Part shown: piece by piece, positions 54,045 through 62,685 of the stretch | Layout: each line of letters starts with the position of its first letter | How positions within the stretch are numbered: the first letter of the stretch is position 1 | Assembly: GCF_002979655.1 (NCBI RefSeq) | Contig: NZ_PCPG01000001.1 | Coordinates: forward strand, 1,054,001-1,118,000 | Reading direction: 5' to 3' | DNA length: 64,000 nucleotides | Origin: Microbacterium sp. MYb45 | GTDB taxonomy: Bacteria; Actinomycetota; Actinomycetes; Actinomycetales; Microbacteriaceae | Notes under the pieces: generated by a model | The model's input: the letters and a program-made list of their open reading frames with translations, nothing else | The model's database searches: none | What the model was told of the DNA's origin: nothing | Translations under genes and position numbers: made by a program

Positions 54045-55277
54045 GTGACCGCCCCGCTTCCGTCCGGCCTGGAGGCTTCGATCCCCCTGACACGCGGGCC
54101 CCACGAGCTGCCGGCGCGCTTCTCCTCGAGTCCGAATCCGACCGCGCGTCCCCGTGCTCGCCGACGCCCGCATCAAGGCCTCCTCATCGGCGTTCTCGGC
54201 GGCGCCGCGGTGATCGCCGCCCTCGGCATCACCCAGCTGTCCGCGAACCTCGGCTACGACGCTGCCGCGGACCGATTCGCCGACACCCTGCGGACCGCGA
54301 CGGCGATCACGTCGGAAACCGCTCACACCCGAGACGTGCTGACCCGGGCGACGGATGCCGGCCACGTCATCCTGGACGCGGGCAGCGCACAGATCGCCGT
54401 GCCGGAGGAGACCGTCTCTGCACTGTCGACCGCCGTCGCCGAGGGGGAAGAAGCCGGAAGGGTCGCGGAGAAGCTCCTCGCCACCGCCTTGCCGTCCCCC
54501 GAGGAGAAGCCGGTCTGGTTCTGGGAGCTGTTCGGAGCGTCCGCGGCGCTCGTCGAGGACGAGAGCGCGCTCGACGAACTGGCGCAGGAGCTCGAAACCG
54601 CGTCCGAGAGCGCCGTCGAAGCCGAGGAGGCCGTTCAGGAGAGTGGCCTGGGCGTGCTCACCGCAGCCGGTGAGGCGGCAGCGGGTTTCGAGACGGCACA
54701 CCCCTCAGCCCGCAACGATGCCGTGATCGCGCTCCGGAGCGCCGCCGCGGATGCGCTGGCGGCGACGACCGTCGATGACGACGCGGCGACCACCTATGTC
54801 GCATTGCAGGACGCCGGCGCGCAGGTCATCGCGACCGAGTCCGAAGAGATGGCGGAGAAGTCGGGGCCGTTGCGAGGTGCTCGCCTGGAGATCGAGGCCT
54901 TCGCCCGCTCGCTCGCCCCCGGGGTGCTCCTCGAATTCGACTGGTCCCCCGTGGTCAACGGCGCGGGTTACAACGGCAGCATGGGCGGGTACACCACGTG
55001 GTGGTGGGATGACCCCGGCCGCGCCAACATCGAGCTGTCGAACTCGGTCGCCGAGCAGTGGCCGGCGGAGCGGAGCAAGGCACTGGTCGCGCACGAGGTC
55101 GGTCACGCGATCAGTGTCAAGTGCGAGGACATGTACGACGCGTCGACACAGGACAGCATCGAGAAATGGGCGACTGCGTGGGCCATCAGCATGGGATACA
55201 CCGACGATGCCAACGGGGTCTGGGCCTACGGATACCCGCCTCAGGAGTACATCGACGCCGCAGCGGGCTGCCGCTGA
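54045..55277 (+). CDS. Unrecognised single-pass membrane protein with HExGH motif
   Basis: 410 residues if started at GTG 54045; an upstream ATG at 53964 lies partly in the terminator region and is less likely. Parts in order: disordered Pro/Arg-rich cytosolic N-terminus (1-44), one membrane segment (about 46-65), a long Ala/Glu-rich helical region (about 70-270) likely to form coiled coil, then a compact C-terminal domain. This domain has Trp-rich YTTWWWDDPGR and HEVGH at 350-354, followed by CEDMYD. The HExGH and following aspartate/glutamate residues suggest an extracytoplasmic zinc peptidase-like domain. I do not know the family; catalytic activity is unproven. Confidence 0.7.
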   Translation: MTAPLPSGLEASIPLTRGPHELPARFSSSPNPTARPRARRRPHQGLLIGVLGGAAVIAALGITQLSANLGYDAAADRFADTLRTATAITSETAHTRDVLTRATDAGHVILDAGSAQIAVPEETVSALSTAVAEGEEAGRVAEKLLATALPSPEEKPVWFWELFGASAALVEDESALDELAQELETASESAVEAEEAVQESGLGVLTAAGEAAAGFETAHPSARNDAVIALRSAAADALAATTVDDDAATTYVALQDAGAQVIATESEEMAEKSGPLRGARLEIEAFARSLAPGVLLEFDWSPVVNGAGYNGSMGGYTTWWWDDPGRANIELSNSVAEQWPAERSKALVAHEVGHAISVKCEDMYDASTQDSIEKWATAWAISMGYTDDANGVWAYGYPPQEYIDAAAGCR

Positions 55278-55300
55278 GCCACGAAACAGACCCGGGAACG

Positions 55301-55336
55301 GAAGAAGCCGCCGTGATCGCTCACGGCGGCTTCTTC
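55301..55336. terminator. Bidirectional terminator between the HExGH gene and rbpA
   Basis: Perfect 16-bp stem (gaagaagccgccgtga at 55301-55316, tcacggcggcttcttc at 55321-55336) with a 4-base loop, placed between convergent stops at 55277 and 55352. The TTCTTC/GAAGAA ends give U-rich tails in both directions. Confidence 0.88.
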
Positions 55337-55351
55337 GATGTCAGCTCGAGG

Positions 55352-55705
55352 TCACTGTCCCCGACGCTCGCGCAGCTGCGTGAGTGCGTCGTCGAGAAGC
55401 TGGACGGCTTCCTCGTCGGTACGACGCTCCTTCACATACGCGAGGTGCGTCTTGTACGGCTCCGCCTTCGCGAGAGCAGGAGGGTTCTCCTTGTCACGCC
55501 CGGCCGGGAGACCCGACTGCGGGTGATCGATCGTCTCGGGGATCTCCTCTTCGGGGAGTCCCGCAGCGAAGTAGCGCACGGTCTCGTTGCCGAGTCCGTC
55601 CCAGTACGAGACCGCGATGCGGTCGGCGTGATAACCGTGATCCTGCTCGCCCATCGGGCCGGAGCCGACACGGGTGCCGCGGATGGCGTTTCCACCGGTA
55701 GCCAT
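55352..55705 (-). CDS. rbpA: RNA polymerase-binding protein RbpA
   Basis: Actinobacteria-specific transcription activator that binds the principal sigma factor and stabilises open complexes. 117 residues: N-terminal RGTRVGSGPMGE, the core domain YHADRIAVSYWDGLGNETVRYFAAG and the C-terminal sigma-interaction helix region. The ATG shares a base with the secG stop (TGATG). Last gene of the glycolysis-secG-rbpA run, as in related genomes. Confidence 0.94.
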   Translation of the reverse strand: MATGGNAIRGTRVGSGPMGEQDHGYHADRIAVSYWDGLGNETVRYFAAGLPEEEIPETIDHPQSGLPAGRDKENPPALAKAEPYKTHLAYVKERRTDEEAVQLLDDALTQLRERRGQ

Positions 55706-55953
55706 CAGATGACCTCGAATTTCGTGATGAGGCCCAGCGCGACGATGGCGACGAACCATGTCAATGCCAGGACGACGGTGAAGCGGTTCAGGTTCCGCTC
55801 CGCAAGACCGGAGGAGCCGACCGCAGAGGTCATGCCTCCACCGAACATGTCGGACAGTCCACCGCCCCGACCTTTGTGCAGGAGGATGAGGAGGGTCAGC
55901 AGAACGCTGGTGATGCCCAGCACGACCTGCAGGACGAACTCGAGAATTGCCAC
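55705..55953 (-). CDS. secG: Preprotein translocase subunit SecG
   Basis: 82 residues, two membrane helices (about 3-25 and 58-78) joined by the conserved LLHKGRGGGLSDMFGGG loop. Component of the SecYEG export channel. It lies between tpiA and rbpA, its usual position in Actinobacteria. A perfect-looking TATACT -10 element lies 46 bases upstream, so it may have its own promoter. Confidence 0.95.
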   Translation of the reverse strand: MAILEFVLQVVLGITSVLLTLLILLHKGRGGGLSDMFGGGMTSAVGSSGLAERNLNRFTVVLALTWFVAIVALGLITKFEVI

Positions 55954-55998
55954 GAGAAAGAGCCTTTCGCTGGGGCCGGAACGCCCCCGTAACGGTCA

Positions 55999-56004
55999 AG
56001 TATA
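55999..56004 (-). promoter_or_regulatory. Candidate -10 box (TATACT) for secG-rbpA
   Basis: TATACT reads on the minus strand 46 bases before the secG ATG and directly after the tpiA hairpin. Five of six bases match the -10 consensus; the -35 region falls inside the hairpin and is not consensus. Confidence 0.4.
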
Positions 56005-56006
56005 CG

Positions 56007-56034
56007 GTGCAGCGGGGCCGCAGCCCCGCTGCAC
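56007..56034 (-). terminator. Hairpin after tpiA
   Basis: Perfect 11-bp stem (gtgcagcgggg with ccccgctgcac) and 6-base loop, beginning 1 base past the tpiA stop. No T-run follows, so it may protect the 3' end of the glycolytic message or terminate partially before secG. Confidence 0.65.
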
Positions 56035-56826
56035 TCACACTCCGACGTGCTTCTCGAAGCGGATGATCGCTGCGAACTCGTCCACGACGAGGCTCGCCCC
56101 GCCGACCAGTGCGCCGTCCACATCGGGCTCGCGCATGAAGCTGGCGATGTTCGCCGCCTTCACGGAGCCGCCGTAGAGGATGCGCGTGCGCGCGGCTGCC
56201 TCGTCGCCCAGAACCTTCGCGACGACCGCACGCAGAGCGGCGCAGACATCCTGCGCCTGCTGCGGCGTCGCGGCCTGGCCGGAGCCGATCGCCCACACCG
56301 GCTCGTACGCCACCACGATCTCCGCCTTCGGGGACACGCCCTGAAGCGCGGCCTCGAGCTGCGACACCGGAACGGCGCTCGCACCGAACTTCTCCAGGTC
56401 GCCCGCGGTCTCACCGACGCAGATCACCGGCACGAGACCGTGCTTGAGCGATGCCTGCACCTTGGCCGCCACGACATCGTCGCCCTCGGCGTGGTATTCA
56501 CGACGCTCCGAGTGGCCGATGATGACGTACTTCGCGTCGAGCTTCGCCAGGAAAGCACCGGAGACCTCACCAGTGTACGCACCGGAGTCGTGTGCCGACA
56601 CATCCTGCGCACCGAGCGCGAACGGGATCTTGTCCGCGTCGATGAGCGTCTGCACGCTGCGAATGTCGGTGAACGGCGGGAAGACCGCGACCTCGACGGA
56701 TCCGTCTTCGTGCTTGGCATCCTTCAACGTCCAGTGCAGCTTCTGCACGAACGCGACCGCCTGAAGGTGGTCGAGATTCATCTTCCAGTTTCCCGCGATC
56801 AGCGGGGTACGGGAGTTCACACCCAT
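56035..56826 (-). CDS. tpiA: Triose-phosphate isomerase
   Basis: Interconverts dihydroxyacetone phosphate and glyceraldehyde-3-phosphate. 263 residues. Substrate lysine in GNWKMN (12-17), electrophile His in IIGHSERR, catalytic Glu in AYEPVWAIGSG, and phosphate loop ILYGGSVKAAN. ATG 56826 overlaps the pgk stop by 10 bases and has GAGG at 7 bases; GTG 56820 is a less likely alternative. Confidence 0.97.
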   Translation of the reverse strand: MGVNSRTPLIAGNWKMNLDHLQAVAFVQKLHWTLKDAKHEDGSVEVAVFPPFTDIRSVQTLIDADKIPFALGAQDVSAHDSGAYTGEVSGAFLAKLDAKYVIIGHSERREYHAEGDDVVAAKVQASLKHGLVPVICVGETAGDLEKFGASAVPVSQLEAALQGVSPKAEIVVAYEPVWAIGSGQAATPQQAQDVCAALRAVVAKVLGDEAAARTRILYGGSVKAANIASFMREPDVDGALVGGASLVVDEFAAIIRFEKHVGV

Positions 56827-58031
56827 CCGAGGACCTCCAGCCCAGGTAGTTTCTTGCCCTCGAGGAACTCGAGGCTCGCGCCGCCGCCGGTCGAGATGTG
56901 ACCGAACTGGTCGTCGGTGAATCCGAGCTGACGCACGGCCGCGGCGGAATCGCCGCCACCGACGACACTGAGGCCGTCGACCTCGGTGAGCGCCTGCGCG
57001 ACGGTCTTGGTGCCGGCCGCGAACGCCGGGAACTCGAACACGCCCATCGGGCCGTTCCAGAACACGGTCTTCGATTCGCGGATGACGTCGGCGAAGCGTG
57101 CTGCCGTCTCCGGACCGATGTCGAGTCCGATGCCGGAGGCACCGAACGGCGTCGACTCGATCGCGTCCGCCGCGGCGACTTCGTGCGCGGCGTCCGCGCC
57201 GAACGATGCGGCGACGACGACATCGGTGGGGAGCACGAGCTCGACACCGCGTTCGGCCGCCTCGGCGATGTAGCCGCGAACCGTCTCGAGCTGATCCTCT
57301 TCCAGCAGGCTCGAAGCCACAGCGTGCCCCTGCGCCTTCAGGAAGGTGAAGAGCATTCCGCCACCGACGAGAATCCTGTCGACGCGCGGCAGCAGGTGCG
57401 AGATGACGCCGAGCTTGTCGCTGACCTTCGACCCGCCGAGCACGACCGCGTACGGGCGCTCGGGGTTCTCGGTCAGGCGGTCGAGCACGTCGAGCTCGGC
57501 CGCGATCAGCAGACCGGCCGCCGACGGGAGCAGCTCGGCGAGCTCGTAGACGCTCGCCTGCTTGCGGTGCACGACCCCGAATCCGTCGGAGACGAGCACG
57601 TCGCCGAGCTCGGCGAGCTCAGCCGCGAAGGCTGCGCGCACGGACTCGTCCTTCGCGGTCTCCCCCGGGTTGAACCGCAGGTTCTCGATGACGACGACCC
57701 CGCCGTCCTCGAGCGAGGCGACGGCCTCCTTCGCCGACTCGCCGACCGTGTCGCGTGCGAACGCGACCGGAGCGCCGAGCAGCTCGGACAGCCGCTGAGC
57801 CACCGGCTCCAGGCTGTACTGCGGGTCGGGCGCGCCATCCGGCCGTCCGAGGTGAGAGCACACGACGACGCGGGCGCCCGCGTTGATGAGTGCATTGAGG
57901 GTCGGCAGCGAGGCGCGGACACGGCCATCGTCCGTGATGATCCCGTCCCGGAGCGGGACGTTGAGATCACAACGGACGATGACGCGCTTGCCCTCGAGCG
58001 ACCCCAGTGTGTCCAGGGTGCGCAGAGTCAT
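56817..58031 (-). CDS. pgk: Phosphoglycerate kinase
   Basis: Makes ATP from 1,3-bisphosphoglycerate. 404 residues. RCDLNVPL (about 19-26), SHLGRPDG, the hinge and the C-terminal nucleotide site GGGDSAAAVRQLG (about 360) are intact. Starts 10 bases after the gap stop and overlaps tpiA by 10 bases. Confidence 0.97.
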   Translation of the reverse strand: MTLRTLDTLGSLEGKRVIVRCDLNVPLRDGIITDDGRVRASLPTLNALINAGARVVVCSHLGRPDGAPDPQYSLEPVAQRLSELLGAPVAFARDTVGESAKEAVASLEDGGVVVIENLRFNPGETAKDESVRAAFAAELAELGDVLVSDGFGVVHRKQASVYELAELLPSAAGLLIAAELDVLDRLTENPERPYAVVLGGSKVSDKLGVISHLLPRVDRILVGGGMLFTFLKAQGHAVASSLLEEDQLETVRGYIAEAAERGVELVLPTDVVVAASFGADAAHEVAAADAIESTPFGASGIGLDIGPETAARFADVIRESKTVFWNGPMGVFEFPAFAAGTKTVAQALTEVDGLSVVGGGDSAAAVRQLGFTDDQFGHISTGGGASLEFLEGKKLPGLEVLGWV

Positions 58032-58041
58032 GTTCCTGAGC

Positions 58042-59052
<1,011 letters not shown>

Positions 59053-59128
59053 TCAGGTCTCCCTGTTTCTCGTGCGCTGCACACAGCTTTCCAGCATGTA
59101 TGAAGCGCGGGGTTTTTTGGCTGAGAGG

Positions 59129-59160
59129 GCGTCCCGACGAGCCGTGGCCCGTCGGGACGC
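59129..59160 (-). terminator. Hairpin between sodA and gap
   Basis: Perfect 11-bp stem (gcgtcccgacg with cgtcgggacgc) with a 10-base loop, starting 7 bases past the sodA stop. No U-run on the minus strand. Likely ends the sodA message. Confidence 0.65.
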
Positions 59161-59167
59161 GACCCGA

Positions 59168-59794
59168 TTACGACAGTACCAGCAGGCCGTTCGTCTGCTT
59201 GCGGGCGACCTCGAGGCGCTGGGCGACGTTCTCCCAGTTCGCGATGTTCCACGCGGCCTTGACGTAGTCCGCCTTGACGTTCAGGTAGTCGAGGTAGAAC
59301 GCGTGCTCCCACATGTCGAGCTGGAACAGCGGGATGGTGCCCTGCGCCGTGTTCGACTGCTGGTCGAACAGCTGCTGGATGATCAGGCGCGAGCCGATCG
59401 AGTCCCAGCTGAGCACGGCCCAGCCGGAGCCCTGGATGCCGGTCGCCGCCGCGGTGAAGTGCGCCTGGAACTTCTCGAACGAGCCGAAGTACTCATCGAT
59501 GGCCGCCTTCAGCTCGCCCTCGGGCTGGCCTCCGCCGTTCGGCGACAGGTTCGTCCAGAAGATCGAGTGGTTGACGTGGCCGCCGAGGTTGAAGGCGAGG
59601 TCCTTCTCGAGCTTGTTGACGTTCGCGAGGTTGCCGCTCTCGCGGGCTTCTGCGAGCTGGTCGAGCGCGGTGTTCGCGCCCGCGACGTACGTCGCGTGGT
59701 GCTTGTCATGGTGCAGTTCCATGATCTTGCCGCTGATGTGCGGCTCGAGGGCTGCGAAGTCGTAGGGAAGGTCGGGGAGCGTGTAAGTCGCCAT
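59168..59794 (-). CDS. sodA: Superoxide dismutase, Mn/Fe family
   Basis: Dismutes superoxide. 208 residues from ATG 59794. Metal ligands are in [11 protein letters not shown] (His27-type), [10 protein letters not shown], and the [11 protein letters not shown] block (Asp and His). [10 protein letters not shown] with no Gln in the position typical of FeSOD, and GGHVNH, favour manganese, but metal choice cannot be settled by eye. No signal peptide. An ATGAAAG-rich 156-base upstream region probably holds its promoter. Confidence 0.95.
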   Translation of the reverse strand: MATYTLPDLPYDFAALEPHISGKIMELHHDKHHATYVAGANTALDQLAEARESGNLANVNKLEKDLAFNLGGHVNHSIFWTNLSPNGGGQPEGELKAAIDEYFGSFEKFQAHFTAAATGIQGSGWAVLSWDSIGSRLIIQQLFDQQSNTAQGTIPLFQLDMWEHAFYLDYLNVKADYVKAAWNIANWENVAQRLEVARKQTNGLLVLS

Positions 59795-59950
59795 ATCGCT
59801 TTCATCCAATCCGCGCCGCGCCGCGGCGCTTGCCGATCCTCCGCGCCGCCGATGTGCGGCGTAGAGCGGACATCTTTCATCCTACTGACGACAACGCGGG
59901 TGCGCCCCGGAACCTTCCGCCATATGACGGTTCGGACCGGTCGACCCGGA

Positions 59951-60721
59951 TCAGGCGTTCAGCCCCATCTGCGGGATGCCGAGGGCGAACGGACTGAGCA
60001 CGAGCTTGCGACGGTCGACGTACATCAGCGAGTCTTGTCGGAGCGCCGCCGGATTCGGCGCCCCCGTAGCCACGATCTGCTCCAGGAGCGCGCCCGCGGC
60101 GATGGATGCGTTCTCGGAGATGGCGGGGAACGAGATCCGCTCTGCGTGCGCCTTCCCGCCCACCGGCATCACATGTATGTTCCCGGTCCCCGCCTTGAAC
60201 GCGATGCTCAGCGAGGTCTTGCGACGCGCCGCCCAACGGTCGGCCCTGGCGAGGGCGTCATGTGCCGGTTCGGCGTACCAGACGTGCAGTTGCGCCTCGG
60301 AACGCCCGTCCCCCAGCGCGGCCGTCGCCTCGCACAGCGTGACGAGTGTCCGGGTCAGGACCGGAGCCAGCGCGTCGAAATCGTCGACGACCCGCTCCCC
60401 CGGCAGGTAGCTGCCGTCGGGGAGGAGGCCGATGTCATCCGCGCGCCACCGGTAGGGAAGAGCAGAGTCGGGCAGGGACTCGAAGTTCCGATACTCCTCG
60501 TCAGCGATGGCATCCATGTGCGCGACGAGGATCTGCGCACCGCCACTGCGCGACGGACGGACGGAGATCTGCCGCGCGCCGTCGTACCAGCGGACGAAAG
60601 GCCCCTCGGTGATCGTGGGAGCGACGCCGAGGACCGTGATCGCATCACGGATCGTCTCTGCGAACGGCGTCTCGACCGTCGCCTCACCGAACTCTGCACT
60701 GCGCCAGCCGAAGACACTCAT
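59951..60721 (-). CDS. Conserved-looking hypothetical protein in the whiA cluster
   Basis: 256 residues, cytosolic, mixed alpha/beta. Notable segments: WRADDIGLLPDGSYLPGERVVDDFDALAPVLTRTLVTLCEATAALG and a beta-rich C-terminal half with FKAGTGNIHVMPVGGKAHAERISFPAISENASIAAGALLEQIVATG. I recognise no family and no catalytic motif. It starts 12 bases after the whiA stop, so it should be co-transcribed with rapZ-whiA. Codon use is like its neighbours. Confidence 0.75.
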   Translation of the reverse strand: MSVFGWRSAEFGEATVETPFAETIRDAITVLGVAPTITEGPFVRWYDGARQISVRPSRSGGAQILVAHMDAIADEEYRNFESLPDSALPYRWRADDIGLLPDGSYLPGERVVDDFDALAPVLTRTLVTLCEATAALGDGRSEAQLHVWYAEPAHDALARADRWAARRKTSLSIAFKAGTGNIHVMPVGGKAHAERISFPAISENASIAAGALLEQIVATGAPNPAALRQDSLMYVDRRKLVLSPFALGIPQMGLNA

Positions 60722-60733
60722 GCAGGGATTCTC

Positions 60734-61711
60734 TCAGACGTCGAGTCCCACGGGCACGGCGGCCTCGGTGCCCGGAATACCCTCCTGCTGAGCGCGCTTG
60801 TCGGCCATCGCCAGCAGGCGGCGGATGCGGCCAGCGACGGCATCCTTCGTCAGCGGCGGGTCGGCGTGATGGCCGAGCTCGTCGAGGCTGGCATCCCGGT
60901 GAGCCAGACGCAGCTCTCCGGCGACCTTCAGATGATCGGGCACCTCGTCGGCCAGGATCTCGAGTGCGCGCTCCACACGCGCGCAGGCGGCGACCGCGGC
61001 CTGCGCCGAGCGGCGCAGGTTCGCGTCGTCGAAGTTCACGAGGCGGTTGACCCCGGCCCGGACCTCGCGGCGCTGACGGAGTTCTTCCCACGCGATGGCG
61101 GTCTTCTGCGCGCCCATCTCGTTGAGGATGGTGCGGATCGCCTCCCCTTCGCGCACGACGACACGCGGCATGCCGCGGACCTCGCGAGCCTTGGCGGCCA
61201 CGCCGAGCCGGTGCGCGGCACCGACGAGGGCCATCGCCGCTTCCGACGACGGGCAGACGACCTCGAGCATGGCCGAACGGCCCGGCTCGCTCAGGGTGCC
61301 GGCGGCGAGGAACGCTCCGCGCCACAGGCCGGCGACCTCGGCCCGAGAACCGGTCGTGAGGCGGTTCGGGAGCCCGCGCACGGGACGCCGCCGCTGGTCG
61401 AGGAGCCCCGTCTGACGGGCGAGCGTCTCGCCCTGGGCGATCACCCGCACGGCCCACCGGGCACCGTCGTTCGCGGTGCTCGACTGCACCTGCGCGATCT
61501 CGGGACGCACGCCGTAGATCTCGGCGAGGTCACGTGCGACGCGGCGCGCGAGAGTCTCGGCGTCCACCTCGGCCTCCACGGCCACGCGGCCGGCGATCGA
61601 ATGCAGACCACCGGCGAACCGGAGGATCGCGGTGACTTCCGCAACTCGCACCGTCGGGGGTGCATTGCGGATGCTGACCAGCTCGGCCTTGACGTCGGTG
61701 GTTAGTGCCAC
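60734..61711 (-). CDS. whiA: DNA-binding protein WhiA
   Basis: Sporulation/division regulator family conserved in Gram-positives, with a degenerate LAGLIDADG-homing-endonuclease-like N-terminus and a C-terminal helix-turn-helix. 325 residues. [20 protein letters not shown] (about 133-152) and the C-terminal DNA-binding [34 protein letters not shown] (about 268-302) are diagnostic. Starts 67 bases after rapZ. Outside sporulating species its role is in cell division and chromosome segregation by family knowledge. Confidence 0.95.
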   Translation of the reverse strand: MALTTDVKAELVSIRNAPPTVRVAEVTAILRFAGGLHSIAGRVAVEAEVDAETLARRVARDLAEIYGVRPEIAQVQSSTANDGARWAVRVIAQGETLARQTGLLDQRRRPVRGLPNRLTTGSRAEVAGLWRGAFLAAGTLSEPGRSAMLEVVCPSSEAAMALVGAAHRLGVAAKAREVRGMPRVVVREGEAIRTILNEMGAQKTAIAWEELRQRREVRAGVNRLVNFDDANLRRSAQAAVAACARVERALEILADEVPDHLKVAGELRLAHRDASLDELGHHADPPLTKDAVAGRIRRLLAMADKRAQQEGIPGTEAAVPVGLDV

Positions 61712-61778
61712 GACACTCCTTCACGTTCACGCGCCGGGTCGCGGCGCAAACGTCCAGCTTACTCGGCCGGGCGGACCG

Positions 61779-62651
61779 CTATTCTCGGCCGAGGTCTCGA
61801 TGGCGGACGTTGACGGCGACGCCGGGGATCGCGGACAGCCTGCGCGCGAGCTCCTCCGACATCGCGACCGAACGGTGCTTTCCCCCCGTGCAACCGATCG
61901 CGATCGTGGAGTGGCTCTTGTTCTCTCGCTGATACCCCTCGAGGACCGGGACGAGGGCGGTCGAGTAGGCGTCCAGGAACTCCATCGCACCGGGCCGCGA
62001 GAGAACGTAGTCACGAACCGTCTCGTCCTGGCCGGTGAGGCCGCGGAGTTCTTCGTTCCAGAACGGGTTGGGCAGGAATCTCATGTCGGCGACGATGTCG
62101 ACGTCGGTCGGCAGGCCGTACTTGAATCCGAAGCTGAGGAGCGTCACGCGGTGGCGCGCCGCGCCCTCCTCCGAGAAGATGTCCGAAACCTGCGTCGCCA
62201 GTTGATGGATGTTGAGCCGCGAGGTGTCGATGACCAGGTCGGCCGCCTCACGGATCGGTGCGAGTCTGGTGCGCTCGATGCGGATCCCGTCGAGGAGCGT
62301 CCCATCCCCCTGGAGCGGATGCGGCCGTCGGACGGACTCGAAGCGCCGCACGAGGACGTCGTCGGAGGCGTCGAGGAACAGGACGCGGACAGACCCTCGA
62401 GACCGGAGAGCGCGCGCGACGCCGGGGAAGTCGTCAAAGAGGTTGCGCCCCCGGACATCGACCACGGCGGCGACCTTGGGAAGCGCATTGCCACCCATAT
62501 CGGTCAGATCCAGCAGCGGCCGGAGGATCTGGGGCGGGAGGTTGTCGACGACGTACCAGCCGAGATCCTCCAGCGCATTCGCCACCGTGGTCCGACCCGC
62601 GCCGGACATTCCCGTGACGATGAGGAACTCGCCCTTTTCCTCGTCAGACAT
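61779..62651 (-). CDS. rapZ: RNase adapter protein RapZ / YvcJ-type nucleotide-binding protein
   Basis: 290 residues. N-terminal P-loop GMSGAGRTT (about 14-22) has Arg where many orthologues have Lys, as is usual in Actinobacteria. VDNLPPQIL, the Walker B-like VVDVRGRNLF and the C-terminal SFGFKYGLPTDVDIVADMRFLPNPFW, DAY and CTGGKHRSV blocks are conserved. In E. coli RapZ controls GlmS through small RNAs; that circuit is not known here, and the uvrC-rapZ-whiA order is the conserved Gram-positive context. Confidence 0.94.
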   Translation of the reverse strand: MSDEEKGEFLIVTGMSGAGRTTVANALEDLGWYVVDNLPPQILRPLLDLTDMGGNALPKVAAVVDVRGRNLFDDFPGVARALRSRGSVRVLFLDASDDVLVRRFESVRRPHPLQGDGTLLDGIRIERTRLAPIREAADLVIDTSRLNIHQLATQVSDIFSEEGAARHRVTLLSFGFKYGLPTDVDIVADMRFLPNPFWNEELRGLTGQDETVRDYVLSRPGAMEFLDAYSTALVPVLEGYQRENKSHSTIAIGCTGGKHRSVAMSEELARRLSAIPGVAVNVRHRDLGRE

Positions 62652-62685
62652 TGCTCAGTGCTCCCTCTCCCCCTCGGCCTCCAGC

